From contig CATNEN010000038.1 in assembly GCA_950097015.1 (NCBI GenBank), positions 7,562,001-7,626,000 of the forward strand: a stretch of 64,000 bases of DNA. Direction: 5' to 3'. This document shows positions 54,604-64,000 of this stretch, piece by piece (positions within the stretch are counted from its first letter, which is position 1; every line of letters starts with the position of its first letter). The notes under the pieces were generated by a model. The model was given only the letters and a program-made list of their open reading frames with translations. It was not told where the DNA came from and made no database searches. A program made the translations under genes and the position numbers. This DNA is from Macrostomum hystrix. Lineage: Eukaryota > Platyhelminthes > Macrostomidae.

Positions 54604-54922
54604 TAATAATAATAATGATGATAATAATAATCGCAGGAGAGCTGCAAGCAATGGCACTTCATTTGGCGACACTAGACCCGCAGCCAGCGAGGAGGCAATT
54701 AATTCTGCCCATTTTTCTGACTCCTGAGCACACGCTCACACAGGTGTGTACATCTGCCCTGACTTTCTCATCGTACACTCTTTGGCCCTCAAGGGCACGA
54801 CAAGCCACCAAGCATTCTCTCCATATGGCTGCGTCCCAAATTAACCTGGCGCCTCGCCGTGGAATCGAGCTCAGGGACCTTGGCGCGATAGGCAAACGCG
54901 TTAACCGCTCTGCGACTCACAG
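54604..54922 (-). mobile_element. SINE-A copy with internal deletion
   Basis: Minus orientation, with a TTATTATTATTATC tail at the low end and the head at CGTTAACCGCTCTGCGACTC. The region between ATCGTACACTC and TTGGCCCTCAAGGGC lacks about 30 bp present in other copies. Confidence 0.9.
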
Positions 54923-55964
54923 CCTTATTCCCAAGATAGGCTTGCATCTACTCTATATCATAGAAGCCAGCTTAAAAAAATCACTCAGCATTTACAGCAC
55001 ATGTTTACTTTCACTGCAGTATCGAATGCTGTAGCTACATTTATTATTAGAATTACTATATTGCAGTTTTGGCGATAAATTACTAAAGAAATACTGAAAG
55101 AAACGAACGAGGCCTCAACTCTTCAACCTTTGCGATCGATGCACTCACCGACTGAGCGGACCAACGAAACAGCTGATGCGATTCCTATTTATTGGCTTCG
55201 GAGCTGCAGTCAGTCACTGGAGAATGAAGCAGGTGAGCTGCAGCTTAAGTATAGACAAAATTTAGAGTAATTTGCAATGAGCCTGAGTGCATGGCAACCA
55301 GCTTGCAACGAGTTTCAGCACCGTATTAATTTCACTAAAAACTACTCCCCTATCACTCAGTCAGCACTGCAGGCTGTGGAATATAACTAGACAAATTGAT
55401 TTTAGAAGCAGCTAGTGAGCCCACTCACTAACACTTTCCCTTCAATATTTGACAGACGATTGCTTTGAGTTTCATGGGTCTCTGAGAGAGTTTTTTACCT
55501 ATATATTCTAGCTCGCACATACATGACCCCAGCGTATTTACAAAGTTAAATAAATAGCTAACTATCTAGTAGTAACGTACTGACTAACCAACTAAATAAC
55601 TAACTAACTAACTAACGGACTGACTAACAAACAAACTAACTAACTAACGGATTGACTAACTAACTAACTAACAAAATAACTAACTAACTAACTAACTAAC
55701 TAACTGACTAACTATTTTGTTTATACCAAGTCACCAAAGCTGCTGTCTGCACTTTTCAACGTGGCAGTCACTTTTCTGTCCCTCGTCTGCCTGTCAAGAA
55801 TTTTCATAATTGTTTTCCTTTCGTTACAGTTCCCTTATTGTAACTGTAACTAACCAACGCGGTTGGTCCCTAGGGAAAATAGGTGTTATGACTACAGTTT
55901 TGTGAGAAGAGAACACGCTCACTCGTTCATTTTTCCTGGCATATACGTACTAGCCAACCAAAAA
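54923..55964. other. Spacer with (CTAA)n microsatellite
   Basis: No gene recognised. A CTAACTAA-type tetranucleotide array occupies about 55560-55715, with ACGGACTGACTAACAA interruptions. Confidence 0.6.
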
Positions 55965-56395
55965 GCTGGCCAACTGCAGGCGGCAGTTGATAGGGATAAT
56001 AGGATAGGGTGCAGTCGGTAGGGATAATAGGGTAGGGTGCAGTGGGTAGGGATAATAGGGTAGGCTGCAGTTGGTAGGGATAATAGGGTAGGCTGCAGTT
56101 GGTAGGGATAATAGGGTAGGCTGCAGTTGGTAGGGATAATAGGGTAGGGTGCAGTGGGTATGGAAATTAGCGTAGGGTGCAGTGGGTAGGGATAATAGGG
56201 TAGGGTGCAGTGGGTAGGAATAATAGGGTAGGCTGCAGTTGGTAGGGATAATTGGTAGGGTGCAGTGGGTATGGAAATTAGCGTAGGGTGCAGTGGGTAG
56301 GGATAATAGGGTAGGGTGCAGTGGGTATGGAAATTAGCGTAGGCTGCAGTTGGTAGGGATAATAGGACGTAGGGTGCAGTGGGTAGGGATCTCCA
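55965..56395. repeat. 28-bp minisatellite
   Basis: About 15 copies of a unit containing GGTAGGGATAATAGGGTAGG, alternating GTGCAGTGGG and CTGCAGTTGG linkers. Some copies replace the centre with GGTATGGAAATTAGCGTAGG. Confidence 0.95.
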
Positions 56396-57930
56396 TGCAA
56401 TTGTTAACAGAAATTCGCGTGGAGAGGAACATAAGAAGGTATATAGAGCACACAAGTATATGCACACAGTTTTTCCTCTAAGAAGTTTTACATCAGTAAT
56501 AACTGGTATCTGTCAGCATGAGTGCATGCCTAATCATATGGTACAGTAAGTCGGCCGATCTGAAGTCACATTTTTAAACGAAAAAGCGTTAGGGTCTTTT
56601 CTTGGAAGTAAAAGCGAATTGCCCGTTTATCTCCACCCGGAACACTAACACTATCCCCACCCGGGCCGACAGTCGTATGTATCAGTGTGTAAATGACTGT
56701 AAATTGGTGTACTGATAACTTAATTACCTGTTTTAAAAGAGCCTTTAAAAACTATGGTTGAATTGATACCCAAAAGTATATTACAATTACACTTTACTAA
56801 ATCGAATAATATTTGCTACCTCACCGCCAGAGTTTTAATTAGGCCTATGGACTCTAACTGGGTAATATAGTCCTAGCCACTTGCCACTAGCCAGTAGTTG
56901 CAGCAAACAATTTAGCTAGCTAGGCCCTAATTAAAAAATGGAGTTTTGAATAGTTAAGTTGAGTGTAGGCCTACATAGGTTAAGCAAGGCTATCACTTTG
57001 CTACTGACACAAATAGGCCTAATGATTGATAATCCCCAGTGCAGTATGCAGCCTACTATCAGTCTTTTATAGCTAGTTATGCCTAGGTGATAAGGGCCTA
57101 ATAAAAAGGCATGTTTTTATAAAAATATATAAATCTTACCTTAGCTAGTCAGACTCTGCAGTTAGTTAGTTTCAGATATTGGTACATTTCACCATTTTAT
57201 AAATTTTATTAAACTTTGTTAGGCCTAACTTAAAAGCAAAAAATCATTTCTTTCAAGTTTCACAATAATAGTACCCTAGCAATTTTAACTCACATTTTTG
57301 TTATTTTTCCACTTGTAGGCCTATACATTTAAAATTGCTTAGACCTAATAACAAAAAAGTGCCTAGCTAGGTAGCTAAGTACCTAAAAATGTACTCATAA
57401 AATATACAAACAAAATATTTTTCTAAATAGTTCTAGGGCCTAAAGGCTAACTAAACAATAATTTTAATTGTTGCAATAGCAGCTAAAATTTAATTTGTTG
57501 GGTATGTCATAAAGGATAGCTCTTTTTTGTTTAATAATTGCCTTGGCCAATTTAATTTATTTTAGTAAATAATAAATAAAAGTACAATTAGCCCTATAAT
57601 AATATTATTATATAATTAAACATCTTGTTTAAATACCTTCATACATAGCCAAAAATGTTTTCCCTGAGGTATGATTACTCTAAGGCCTAAGCCAGTAGGC
57701 CCTAATAACATCCACTTGAGCAACCTGAACAAATGTCTTAATTATTTATGAGTACAAGGGCTAATACGCACATTTTGCTGGATATAATTTAAGACCTATC
57801 AATTGTAATCAAAATTTAGTACAAGATAGTATATAAGCATATTAATGTAGTCAAAAAGTATCCATTTTAACTCATAATGTATTCAACCTATCTCTACCTT
57901 TTCTCATTTTCACCCCATAATTTCTTACTT
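56396..57930. other. AT-rich spacer with AGGCCTA palindrome cluster
   Basis: No gene recognised. From about 56830 to 57710 the motif AGGCCTA (often TAGGCCTA) occurs at least seven times, with many one-base variants (GGGCCTA, TAGGCCC, AGACCTA). This is far more than expected in such AT-rich DNA. The cluster lies upstream of the IMMP2L-type gene. Confidence 0.6.
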
Positions 57931-57934
57931 TATG

Positions 57935-58385
57935 TTATCTCTTCTGTCTTATCTCTCCCTGTCTCATCTCTCCCCTGTCTCATCTCATCTCTCCCATCTC
58001 TCATCTCTCCCGTGTCTCATCTCATCTTTCCCGTGTCTCATCTCTTCCCTGTCTCATCTCTGCCCTGTCTCATCGCTTCCCTGTCTCATCTCTCCCCTGT
58101 CTTATCTCTCCTGTGTCTCATCTCTTCCCTGTCTTATCTCTCCTGTGTCTCATCTCTCCCTGTCTCATCTCATCTCTCCCGTGTCTCATACCTCCCGAGT
58201 CTCATCTTACCGTGTCTCATATCTTCTCTCCCGTGTCTCATCTCTCCCGTGTCTCATCTCTCCCTGTCTTATCTCTTCCCTGTCTTATCTCTCACCTGTT
58301 TCATATCGATCTCTCTGTCTTATCTCTCACCTGTCTCATCTTTCCAATGTCTCACCTCTCTCTTATCTAATTCTCTCCTGTCGGA
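57935..58385. repeat. 16-bp pyrimidine minisatellite
   Basis: About 27 diverged copies of CTCCCGTGTCTCATCT and CTCCCTGTCTCATCT. The plus strand is largely C and T. Open frames in all plus-strand registers are repeat translations. Confidence 0.93.
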
Positions 58386-58568
58386 TTGCGTAACAGTCTC
58401 AGTCTCTCAGTCACCTCTCACTGTGATTGCAAAAAAATTTGGTTACCCAAACCAAATGGGATAAATAGTCTAGGAGCCGAGGCCATTTGGTTAATTTTTC
58501 AAGATTATCTAATAGCTATCAGCTGACAGCTGCTATAAGAGAAAGTATTGGTCTGTACCCGCCCTCAG

Positions 58569-59703
58569 CCAGGCAGTTGGTGGCGCCGCCTGCTGAGCCG
58601 GGCTGCCCGGGTCTACAATGCGCCTAGCAGCCTGCACTGGGCAGCTGCCAGCCTGGTTGGCTTTGCTATCTACCAGCACAGCCCCTTGACCCTCATGCGA
58701 GTGGAAGGCGGCTCCATGCGCCCAGTTCTGAATCCGTACAGCTCTCCGGACTGCGGCTGTGGCGGCGCCCCCTGGCGTGACTTTGTTGTGGTGCGCTCAG
58801 TATGCGACTATGACCAGCTGCGACCCGATCAGCTGATTGTGTTCCTGTCGCCCCGCGACCCAAATTGTGTTCAGGTGAGATGGAACAATTATTAGTATAA
58901 TTTCTGGTTAACAATATCGGCTGTTAAGAGACTGTTTTGACTTCTCTATCTATTTCTTTAAAGCCCTGAGAAGAAAAATAATTATAAGAAGCAACTTAAA
59001 TGTTATCCTTATCTTTTGTTGATGTCTCCGACACATCTTGCTACCCGCTCAACAAAGCATGCTAGATTCTCTGGATAATTCCTGAACCCCCCTCGATAAT
59101 TTGTGCGAATCCTTGGAAAAAATGCTATTCCATCGACAAATCATGCTGCCCATCGATTATTGATGCTAGCCCCTCTATAGTTCATGATTCTCCCAAACTC
59201 CCAACCTCAACGGAACCAGTTGATGATTTAAAACAACGTTTCCCTCTACTCAGGTGAAGCGCCTTGTGGCGCTTAGTCACGATTTTGTCGAGGCGCCAAA
59301 CAGCGACCGCTTCCCAGGCAGCTCCTACGACGCCTGCAGCGGTAGCGGCGGCTTCTACGGGTTTGGCAGTCGCGGCCGGCGCCAGGTGATTGTGCGGCCC
59401 TGGCACCTGTGGCTGGAGGGCACTCAGCGTGGCTCCGAGGACAGTCGGGTGTTCGGCCCGGTTCACCAGGCCCTGGTGCTCGGCCAGGTGGTTGCCGTCG
59501 TCCGGCTGCCTCCGACGGCGATGTCGCTGCTAACTGGCAGGGCCCTGCCGCGGCTGCTGACCGCCGAAGACGCGCTAGACGAGGCCGAGGAGGTCTGGGC
59601 GTCCGTCGGTGGCGTCGGCAGGGCGGACGGCGGCAGGAGCCGGTCGAGGTCGCACCGGCCAGTGACGGCAATGTCGGACACTGCGGCTGATGACTCGGGC
59701 TAG
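58569..59703 (+). CDS. IMMP2L: IMMP2L-type mitochondrial inner-membrane protease subunit 2, 5' incomplete
   Basis: Two exons are visible, about 58569-58874 and 59254-59703, joined in phase 0. This signal-peptidase-family enzyme removes sorting peptides from proteins delivered to the mitochondrial intermembrane space. A hydrophobic anchor (SLHWAAASLVGFAIY) precedes the catalytic-Ser box RVEGGSMRPVLNP. After the intron comes the catalytic-Lys box VKRLVALSHDFV, at the same relative place as IKRVIALEGD in human IMMP2L. HLWLEGTQRGSEDSRVFGPV follows. Human has VEGD where this has LEGT, so one conserved acidic residue of that box is replaced. The C-terminus is extended by a Ser/Arg-rich tail. No ATG lies in frame before the anchor (a stop precedes at 58536), so an upstream exon must supply the start. 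Candidate acceptors end at 58568, 58572 or 58576. Confidence 0.88.
59075..59205. repeat. Dispersed TCGATAAT-type repeat in the IMMP2L-like intron
   Basis: CCTCGATAATTTGTGCGAAT, AATGCTATTCCATCGAC, AATCATGCTGCCCATCGATT and TTCATGATTCTCCC parallel the array at 5205-5600 in order and spacing. It sits inside the intron between the two visible exons. Confidence 0.7.
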
Positions 59704-60167
59704 GTTGGGCACCTGTACTCTGTTGACTTGTGCAAAAATTCCCTTGTGCTATTAACTTTTTCATTGTTTTATGGTATCTTGCGCATAGGTAGCTAATTAT
59801 GTAGCCTAGCTGCTTGAAGTGACGCATTTTCTGCTGATTGTTGATTATAAAATTAGTAAATATAGATTTCCAACGTTCTTTTTTTATTGTTTTGCTAGCG
59901 CAGTCATTATCGAAACTTTATTTGTTGTTTTTAATTATTTAATCATTTTTCATCCTTGCCAGATCCCACAAACTTAGACTGCAGTCAGTTTGAGATCCCA
60001 CACACTGAGACTGCGATAGCTCACATAACTCAGACTGCGATAAGACTATCTTGCTCCAAGTCAGAACTACCGAGCGAAGGAAGGGTCTATTGGTCTTGCA
60101 TTCGAGCCTAATCCGCCTTGCTTCAGAGACGCCAAAGCGCTGGCATCGCATTCATTAGAGCTGTTGA
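59704..60167. other. Spacer after the IMMP2L-like gene
   Basis: Presumed 3' UTR and short spacer. A small direct repeat (GATCCCACAAACTTAGACTG and GATCCCACACACTGAGACTG) is present at about 59960-60015. No gene seen. Confidence 0.5.
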
Positions 60168-60170
60168 TTT

Positions 60171-60674
60171 GAGCTTCAAGAAATCGGTCAAGCCACGGAG
60201 CCGCACGAAGTCCTCTCGGGGCTGCTCAGCCAGCTGCTTGATCAGTGCTCACCAGCATCCTCGGCTTACCTTGCCGATGCTCGAGACTGCCTAGCCAGCG
60301 TGGCCTCTTCTGACATCGGCCGACGAGTCGTTCGTCAATCCGGCGTGGTAGCCACAGCTTCGACGGCCGCAGCGACTCCAGACGACGCCGTCAAGATCCT
60401 GTGGCGCTCGGTCCGATCGGAGGCTTCTCTCGACCACCCGGCAGATCTGCTCCGCCTGTCCCTGTTCTCACTGGCCCTTGCTGAGCTGATGCGCCGAATA
60501 CCGCAGTCGACTCAGACTCGCCTGATGACTCAGCTGAGTAGGCAAGTTCGCGTTGGTGGTCGCGGCTGCGTTGACGTGGTTCAGGACTGCGCAAAGGAGG
60601 CTTGTGATTCGGCCACGCTGAGCAGCCGAGTGTTAGAGTTCTTTTCCACGCCCTACATGCACGACTTTGACTGA
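60171..60674 (+). CDS. Unidentified terminal coding exon
   Basis: An open frame runs from the stop at 60165 to TGA at 60672-60674 with coding-like GC-rich composition. An acceptor GATTTGAG or a nearby AG would open it around 60174. About 165 residues look all-helical, possibly an ARM/HEAT-type C-terminus: EVLSGLLSQLLDQC, YLADARDCLASVAS, AVKILWRSVRSE, LLRLSLFSLALAELMRRI, ending EFFSTPYMHDFD. I do not recognise the family. AATAAA at 60739-60744, 65 nt after the stop, supports a real 3' terminal exon. The upstream exons were not identified. Confidence 0.55.
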   Translation, partial: ELQEIGQATEPHEVLSGLLSQLLDQCSPASSAYLADARDCLASVASSDIGRRVVRQSGVVATASTAAATPDDAVKILWRSVRSEASLDHPADLLRLSLFSLALAELMRRIPQSTQTRLMTQLSRQVRVGGRGCVDVVQDCAKEACDSATLSSRVLEFFSTPYMHDFD

Positions 60675-60738
60675 CAATGGCCTTTCTTTCTGGTGTTGTT
60701 GCTTTTATTATTTCGCAATTTATCAAAACGTCCTGAAC

Positions 60739-60744
60739 AATAAA
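60739..60744 (+). terminator. Poly(A) signal AATAAA
   Basis: Canonical AATAAA 65 nt after the stop codon of the exon ending at 60674. Confidence 0.6.
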
Positions 60745-60954
60745 GTCCCTCAGCTCACTTCCTTTAATGGCCTGTGGGCTTGCTACACCCCTGTATGGAG
60801 TGTGTGTCTGTGTTGTGTACATGGCTGTGTCGCGTCAGTGACCACAGCTCTGTCGTAATAAAATGATTTTTTATATACTGGTGTTTGTAAGAGGTATTTA
60901 TTATATACTCGTATTTTCTCCTGAATTTTATCTTATCATGATTGGAAATATTCA

Positions 60955-61258
60955 AGCTTAGCGTTTCGGACTCACGACTTAAAGGTCAGGGGTTCGATTC
61001 CCGATTCCACTGAAACAATTCGTGTCCTTTAGCAAGACACTTAACTCTGCATTGCTTCAGTTCATCCAGCTGTTAAATGGGTACCAGCATCAGCTGGGGT
61101 AATTGAAGGTGGGTGTGGCGTCCCCCCAGTCCATGGACTGAACAGCTGTACGCAGCCTTCAGATGCGCCGCGCAATAGCTGCGGCTGTGCTGTCGGCTGC
61201 ACATCTGGCCCAATTGGGGCAGGTGTAATCAATTATTATTATTAATTATTATTACTAT
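60955..61258 (+). mobile_element. SINE-B, best full-length copy
   Basis: The head AGCTTAGCGTTTCGGACTCA and B box AGGGGTTCGATTCCCGATTC are followed by CGTGTCCTTTAGCAAGACAC, TTAACTCTGCATTGCTTCAG, CAGCTGTTAAATGGGTACCA, AGTCCATGGACTGAACAGCT and CGCGCAATAGCTGCGGCTGT. The tail is an ATTATTATTAATT-type repeat. Confidence 0.92.
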
Positions 61259-61391
61259 TCGAGTTAGGGTGCTGAAATCCGTTAATTAGTACTCACAGAC
61301 TATCCAGTTTCTCGACCTATCTTTATATAATTGTCTCCCACGCTAGGCAATTACAGCTCGTCATGCCTATTACGTACAGCGGCTTGTCATG

Positions 61392-61532
61392 CCGCTCGAT
61401 TCCGCGGCGACGCGAGGCCACATTCATTTGGAGGCGCAGCCGCAGAGAGTGCTCAGTAGTCAGCCGAATGTGCAGAATTGCCTCCTCGCTGGCTGCGGGT
61501 CTACTGTCACCAAATGATGTACCATGGCTCAA
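61392..61532 (+). mobile_element. SINE-A, rearranged short copy
   Basis: The B-box end (CTCGATTCCGCGGC) and the start of the body (GGCGCAGCCGCAGAGAG) are joined directly to the 3' part (GAATTGCCTCCTCGCTGGCT, CACCAAATGATGTACCATGG). The central 150 bp are deleted. Confidence 0.82.
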
Positions 61533-62054
61533 TTCCGTAAATAGAGCAATATTTGCTAATAATAAAAAGTAAGGCTCTATACTTGTGCTGGATATCTTCA
61601 GCATTGATCTGTTAAACTGCATGACTTTGGCAGCAATAAAAAACTGGCACTAGCCAAATCGGGTTGTTGAACCTTGGATGGATAGTTCTACTTCCAATGT
61701 AAATACATTAGTCACCTGGACAATTTATTGGGTCTATTGTGTATATTGGCTGCGATTAAATAAGTGGAACTTTCCATATGTTCATGGATTTTTGTATGCA
61801 ATCTTGGCATTGCGTGTCACCTCAACTGGTGTACTGTACATTGGCTGCGGACAGATGTGCGTGTTGATATACTAATTGGTAAACAAATAAACTGTTCTTC
61901 TGCACCCAGGGCCAAATGGTAAAACACTTGAGGCCTGACACTTGTTTGATTTAGTATAAACAAATTTTTTACTTGCAATTTAACTTTGCGACTGAAGCAA
62001 GCTTTCGCATTCAGGACATTGCTGTCGTAGGGGCTGAAAGCTCATGCTGTAATT
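61533..62054. other. Spacer before the FN3/TM gene
   Basis: No gene or element recognised. A short direct repeat (TGTGTATATTGGCTGCG and GTACTGTACATTGGCTGCGG) is visible near 61739 and 61834. It presumably contains the promoter of the downstream gene. Confidence 0.45.
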
Positions 62055-63923
62055 ATGCTTCAGCTGCTGCAGTTTGTTGACAGCATCGGGTCGCATTGGA
62101 TCGACATTCGCCTTTTTCTCTGCATGTCGGCAGTCTTTACTGGACTTCACGGCTGCGACAATCGTAAGAATTTGTGTGCAAAATTGATGGAATCCCAGAG
62201 GCCTAAACTACTGTTCGTGAAAATTATACATACGGATGAATAGGGAATATTCTAGAACATTGGAACAATTTGAACGATCTTTAAAAATTTACGCTTTGTC
62301 GCTATTCCGTGATGGCCACAGAAAAACAAACTCAATAAGTATTTTTCTGATGATTATAGGTAGAAAGAAACCTGTTTTCGTCATATTAGTCCTAATAAAC
62401 TGTTAGTCATCTAAATGCAGTGTACAGTTTAGTCCATGGACTCGAAAGGCTGTCAAAATCAGCCCAACATGTCTAGTGATGGGCGGTTTATTTTTGCTCA
62501 GGGACAACAGTTTTCCCGTTTGGCATAAAATTCCAAGTCCCGATCTCCAGCTCTATAGCTACTCGGCTACAAACATTATTTTATTTGTTTTTGTTTATTT
62601 TCCAACGCGTAAATTGAAAGAAATGATGAGGCCTTATCCCAATCCCAATCTGCCCCTTTTCAACCAGATAAACGCACCAACTCAACTATCGCCTGGAGAA
62701 CAATGCCGACAGAGTTAGAAAGCGATTCTGACAATAACCGCATCGTTAAAATTTTCTCTCTCCACACGCGATCAGCGGCAGCCGGGTGGAGACACGAGTG
62801 CTCTGCCGACTCGAGCACCTGGAGCTCATCAGAATTGCTTGAAATCGAACCCAATGTGAGTTGTGCCACAGACTAGACTCGATTACAAGATCGCGTGGGT
62901 CGCACATTTCTTAGTAAAGACAATTCGCTGCTCTTTGGATATCTCACAAAGGTCCCTGAGCTCGATTCCGCGGCAAGGCCACATTCATTTAGGGCGCAGC
63001 CGCGGAGAGAAGGCTTCATGGGGGCTTGTCGTGCAATCCCGAACCCCAAGGCTCACTGCCCGACGATGAGAAATCAGGGCAGATGTACATTCACTTTCAG
63101 CGTGTGTGTGCTGAGGTTCAGCGGAATGGGCAGAATTTTTCCACCATCTGCATGGGTCTCGAAATATAGCATTTAAGACAAGTGCTCTTTTGACGTCCTT
63201 TTACGATATTAGTTTTACAAATTGAAAACCTAATATAATCCAGGTGGAGTACCGAACCGAACTAAACTTATACCAGTCGTCCTTACCATTGGTCGGTCTA
63301 CGAACCTGGTGGACAGCCAGTGTTAGCCGAGCTGGTGCTAGAAGAATCGACCATCTGAAAGTTTGCTGCAAGGTGTGGTGCAATTCCACCTGGGCGGACA
63401 CGGTTACATCGGAGTGGCGAATTCCAAAGCCGAGCTGGTTTAGTCTTGGTGAGTCGCTTAAGTGCATGGATTAACGTTTGCTGTCCGCCCGCCATGATTT
63501 TGAGCGCATCTTACCCATAGACAGTTAGCGCGTAAATAATGTCTATGTCACACTTTAAATGTCTATGGCCTAAAGTTTTTGGCAGTTAAGCTTGGCAGCA
63601 AGTCGTGGCCATAGACAGTCTAGGCATGCAAAAATAATTTTGCGGTCTGCATGGCTAAAATCATGAATATACTCGTATTTTCCAACACGAAGCGATTGCA
63701 TGCTTAAATTTAATTGGAGTTTTAACCACCTAACTAGTTCGCAAAAGGTATAATATTTTTCTATCTCTGTCGCAGCGTCATTTAAAATCGTTACTTTTTT
63801 TTCATAAAACTACATTTTTTAGATTCCAATGCGATTGTTGTCGTTGCGGTCGTTCTACCCATCGTATTCTTGATTGCTGGCGTGGTACTCACTTCAGCAT
63901 TCTATCGATTGTGCGCTAGACAG
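62055..63923 (+). CDS. Single-pass membrane protein with FN3-like ectodomain, 3' incomplete
   Basis: Four exons join in frame: 62055-62163, 62668-62855, 63244-63448, 63823-63923 (phases 1, 0, 1, 0). Exon 1 encodes a start and a hydrophobic stretch (DIRLFLCMSAVFTGLHG) that can act as a signal peptide. A second Met within it is an alternative start. Exons 2-3 look like a fibronectin type III domain (NSTIAWRTMP, a Trp in the middle strand, then LLEIEPNVEYRTELNLY). They continue into a Trp/Cys-containing stretch (VCCKVWCNSTW). Exon 4 encodes a clear transmembrane helix (AIVVVAVVLPIVFLIAGVVL) and a basic start of the cytoplasmic side, ending at a GTATTT donor near the window end. It is a predicted type I surface protein of unknown function. 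The cytoplasmic part lies beyond the window. The SINE-A at 62950-63170 is in intron 2. Confidence 0.6.
62950..63172 (+). mobile_element. SINE-A copy in intron 2 of the FN3/TM gene
   Basis: The head is truncated to AAAGGTCCCTGAGCTCGATT. The body has TCATTTAGGGCGCAGCCGCG, GAGAGAAGGCTTCATGG, CTGCCCGACGATGAGAAATC, AGGGCAGATGTACA and GAATGGGCAGAATTTTTCCA. Part of the centre is deleted. Confidence 0.85.
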
Positions 63924-64000
63924 GTATTTAAGCTTCTCTAAAAATATAAAATAACAACTAATGGTATATAAGATAAAGAATAATTTAATAAAAGCAAAGT

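Noticed and set aside
55965-56395. Resemblance of TAGGGATAATAGGGTA in the repeat to a homing-endonuclease (I-SceI-type) site and to telomeric TAGGG
   Set aside because: Several positions differ from the endonuclease site and the array is an ordinary 28-bp minisatellite; the likeness is most probably chance.

Overview
This is animal nuclear DNA, not bacterial or viral. Long GC-rich coding exons end in clean GT/AG splice sites, introns and spacers are AT-rich, tRNA-derived SINEs recur, and about twenty unrelated minisatellites fill introns and gaps. The protein set (a sacsin-like protein, an SLK/STK10-type kinase, a FAM47E-like protein, an IMMP2L-type protease, a secreted ALK/LTK-type glycine-rich protein) points to an invertebrate metazoan, probably lophotrochozoan or another non-vertebrate bilaterian. 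The species cannot be fixed from this window. All spliced gene models were assembled by eye from ORFs, splice sites and intron phase, without transcripts.

Layout. 1-7.9 kb is accessory DNA: two minisatellites, a LINE reverse-transcriptase remnant, a solo LTR with a 4-bp target duplication, a TCGATAAT-rich repeat, a SINE fragment and a deleted Tc1/mariner element with long terminal inverted repeats. 7.9-16.9 kb (-) is one intronless sacsin-like ORF of 2992 aa. 17-21 kb is a spacer with a minisatellite and a SINE. 21.2-25.0 kb (-) is a six-exon FAM47E-like gene (492 aa). 25.0-27.0 kb is the divergent intergenic region between it and the SLK-like kinase. 27.0-47.2 kb (+) is the ten-exon SLK/STK10-like kinase (1455 aa). 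Its introns hold several minisatellites and SINEs, and its 10.5-kb intron 7 holds a separate large Gln/Pro-rich coding exon.

47-51.3 kb is non-coding with two large minisatellites. 51.6-53.6 kb (-) is a complete four-exon gene for a secreted 406-aa protein with a signal peptide, a PAN-like domain and an ALK/LTK-type glycine-rich domain. 53.6-58.5 kb is repeat-rich spacer with a cluster of AGGCCTA palindromes. 58.6-59.7 kb (+) is the IMMP2L-type mitochondrial inner-membrane protease, without its 5' exon. 60.2-60.7 kb (+) is an unidentified terminal exon with a poly(A) signal. 62.0 kb to the window end (+) is the start of a gene for a small single-pass membrane protein with a putative FN3-like ectodomain.

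The genes look like unrelated housekeeping and signalling genes. They are not an operon or a pathway cluster. The less ordinary items are the kinase-less PAN plus glycine-rich secreted protein, the short sacsin with a J-like region lacking HPD, the orphan exon inside the kinase intron, the two new-looking SINE families, and the AGGCCTA clusters beside gene starts.
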